From Monodelphis domestica (Eukaryota; Chordata; Mammalia; Didelphimorphia; Didelphidae), in NCBI RefSeq assembly GCF_027887165.1, contig NC_077234.1, positions 196,694,959-196,758,958 on the forward strand: a DNA stretch of 64,000 nt, given 5' to 3'. This document shows, in pieces, positions 63,918 to 64,000 of the stretch. Every line of letters begins with the position of its first letter. Position 1 is the first letter of the stretch. Under the pieces are notes generated by a model. It saw only the letters and a list, made by a program, of their open reading frames with translations. It was not told the DNA's origin and searched no databases. A program made the position numbers and the translations under genes.

Positions 63918-64000
63918 CTAATTGTTTATTCGTTTTTCAGTCATGTCTGACTCTTTGTCAACCTATTTGGGGTTTTTCTTGGCAAAGATACTGGAGTGGT
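63918..64000 (-). mobile_element. Mon-1/MIR-type SINE, cut by the window edge
   Basis: 'CAGTCATGTCTGACTCTTTG' and 'TTTCTTGGCAAAGATACTGG' are the antisense SINE 3' half, and the rest lies outside the window. Confidence 0.85.

Overview
This window is mammalian nuclear DNA, most likely from a marsupial. The evidence is the gene content (two vertebrate solute-carrier genes with GT-AG introns) and the dense interspersed repeats: tRNA-derived MIR/Mon-1-type SINEs, marsupial-type L1 with its characteristic 3' end, RTE-tail SINEs, CR1/L3 and L2 relics, hAT and Tigger fragments, and class I endogenous retrovirus (ERV1) fossils. No bacterial or phage features, CRISPR arrays or confident RNA genes were seen. 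Repeat family names are from memory of consensus patterns, not from a library search.

Layout: 1-12,000 is a nest of transposable elements. It holds a Tigger-like terminus, an L1 5' UTR, a plus-strand ERV1 pol fossil, a second ERV1 of the same family in the opposite orientation with its LTR, then an old L1 that is itself split by an RTE-type SINE. A CpG-rich, GC-box-containing promoter lies at about 12,030-12,620 and opens MFSD9 on the plus strand. MFSD9 has six coding exons between 12,351 and 30,825. They join in phase to a 466-residue major-facilitator protein, close in length to the human protein. Its introns carry several L1, SINE and hAT copies, including two almost identical inverted 283-bp repeats that bracket exons 2 and 3.

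From 30,826 to about 47,000 is the MFSD9 3' UTR followed by intergenic sequence, which is repeats plus unique DNA with no coding signal. From 50,362 to the right edge, on the minus strand, are the last five coding exons of SLC9A2 (Na+/H+ exchanger NHE2), encoding its cytoplasmic regulatory tail. The transmembrane exons lie beyond 64,000. The last intron contains a roughly 600-bp GAAA/GGAA/TA composite microsatellite.

MFSD9 and SLC9A2 are tail to tail, the arrangement I recall for human chromosome 2q12. The two genes are independent and do not form a pathway. I found no previously undescribed biological system. The most interesting observations are the inverted repeat pair around MFSD9 exons 2-3, an overlapping upstream start codon in MFSD9, the nested L1/ERV locus, and the SLC9A2 intronic polypurine array.
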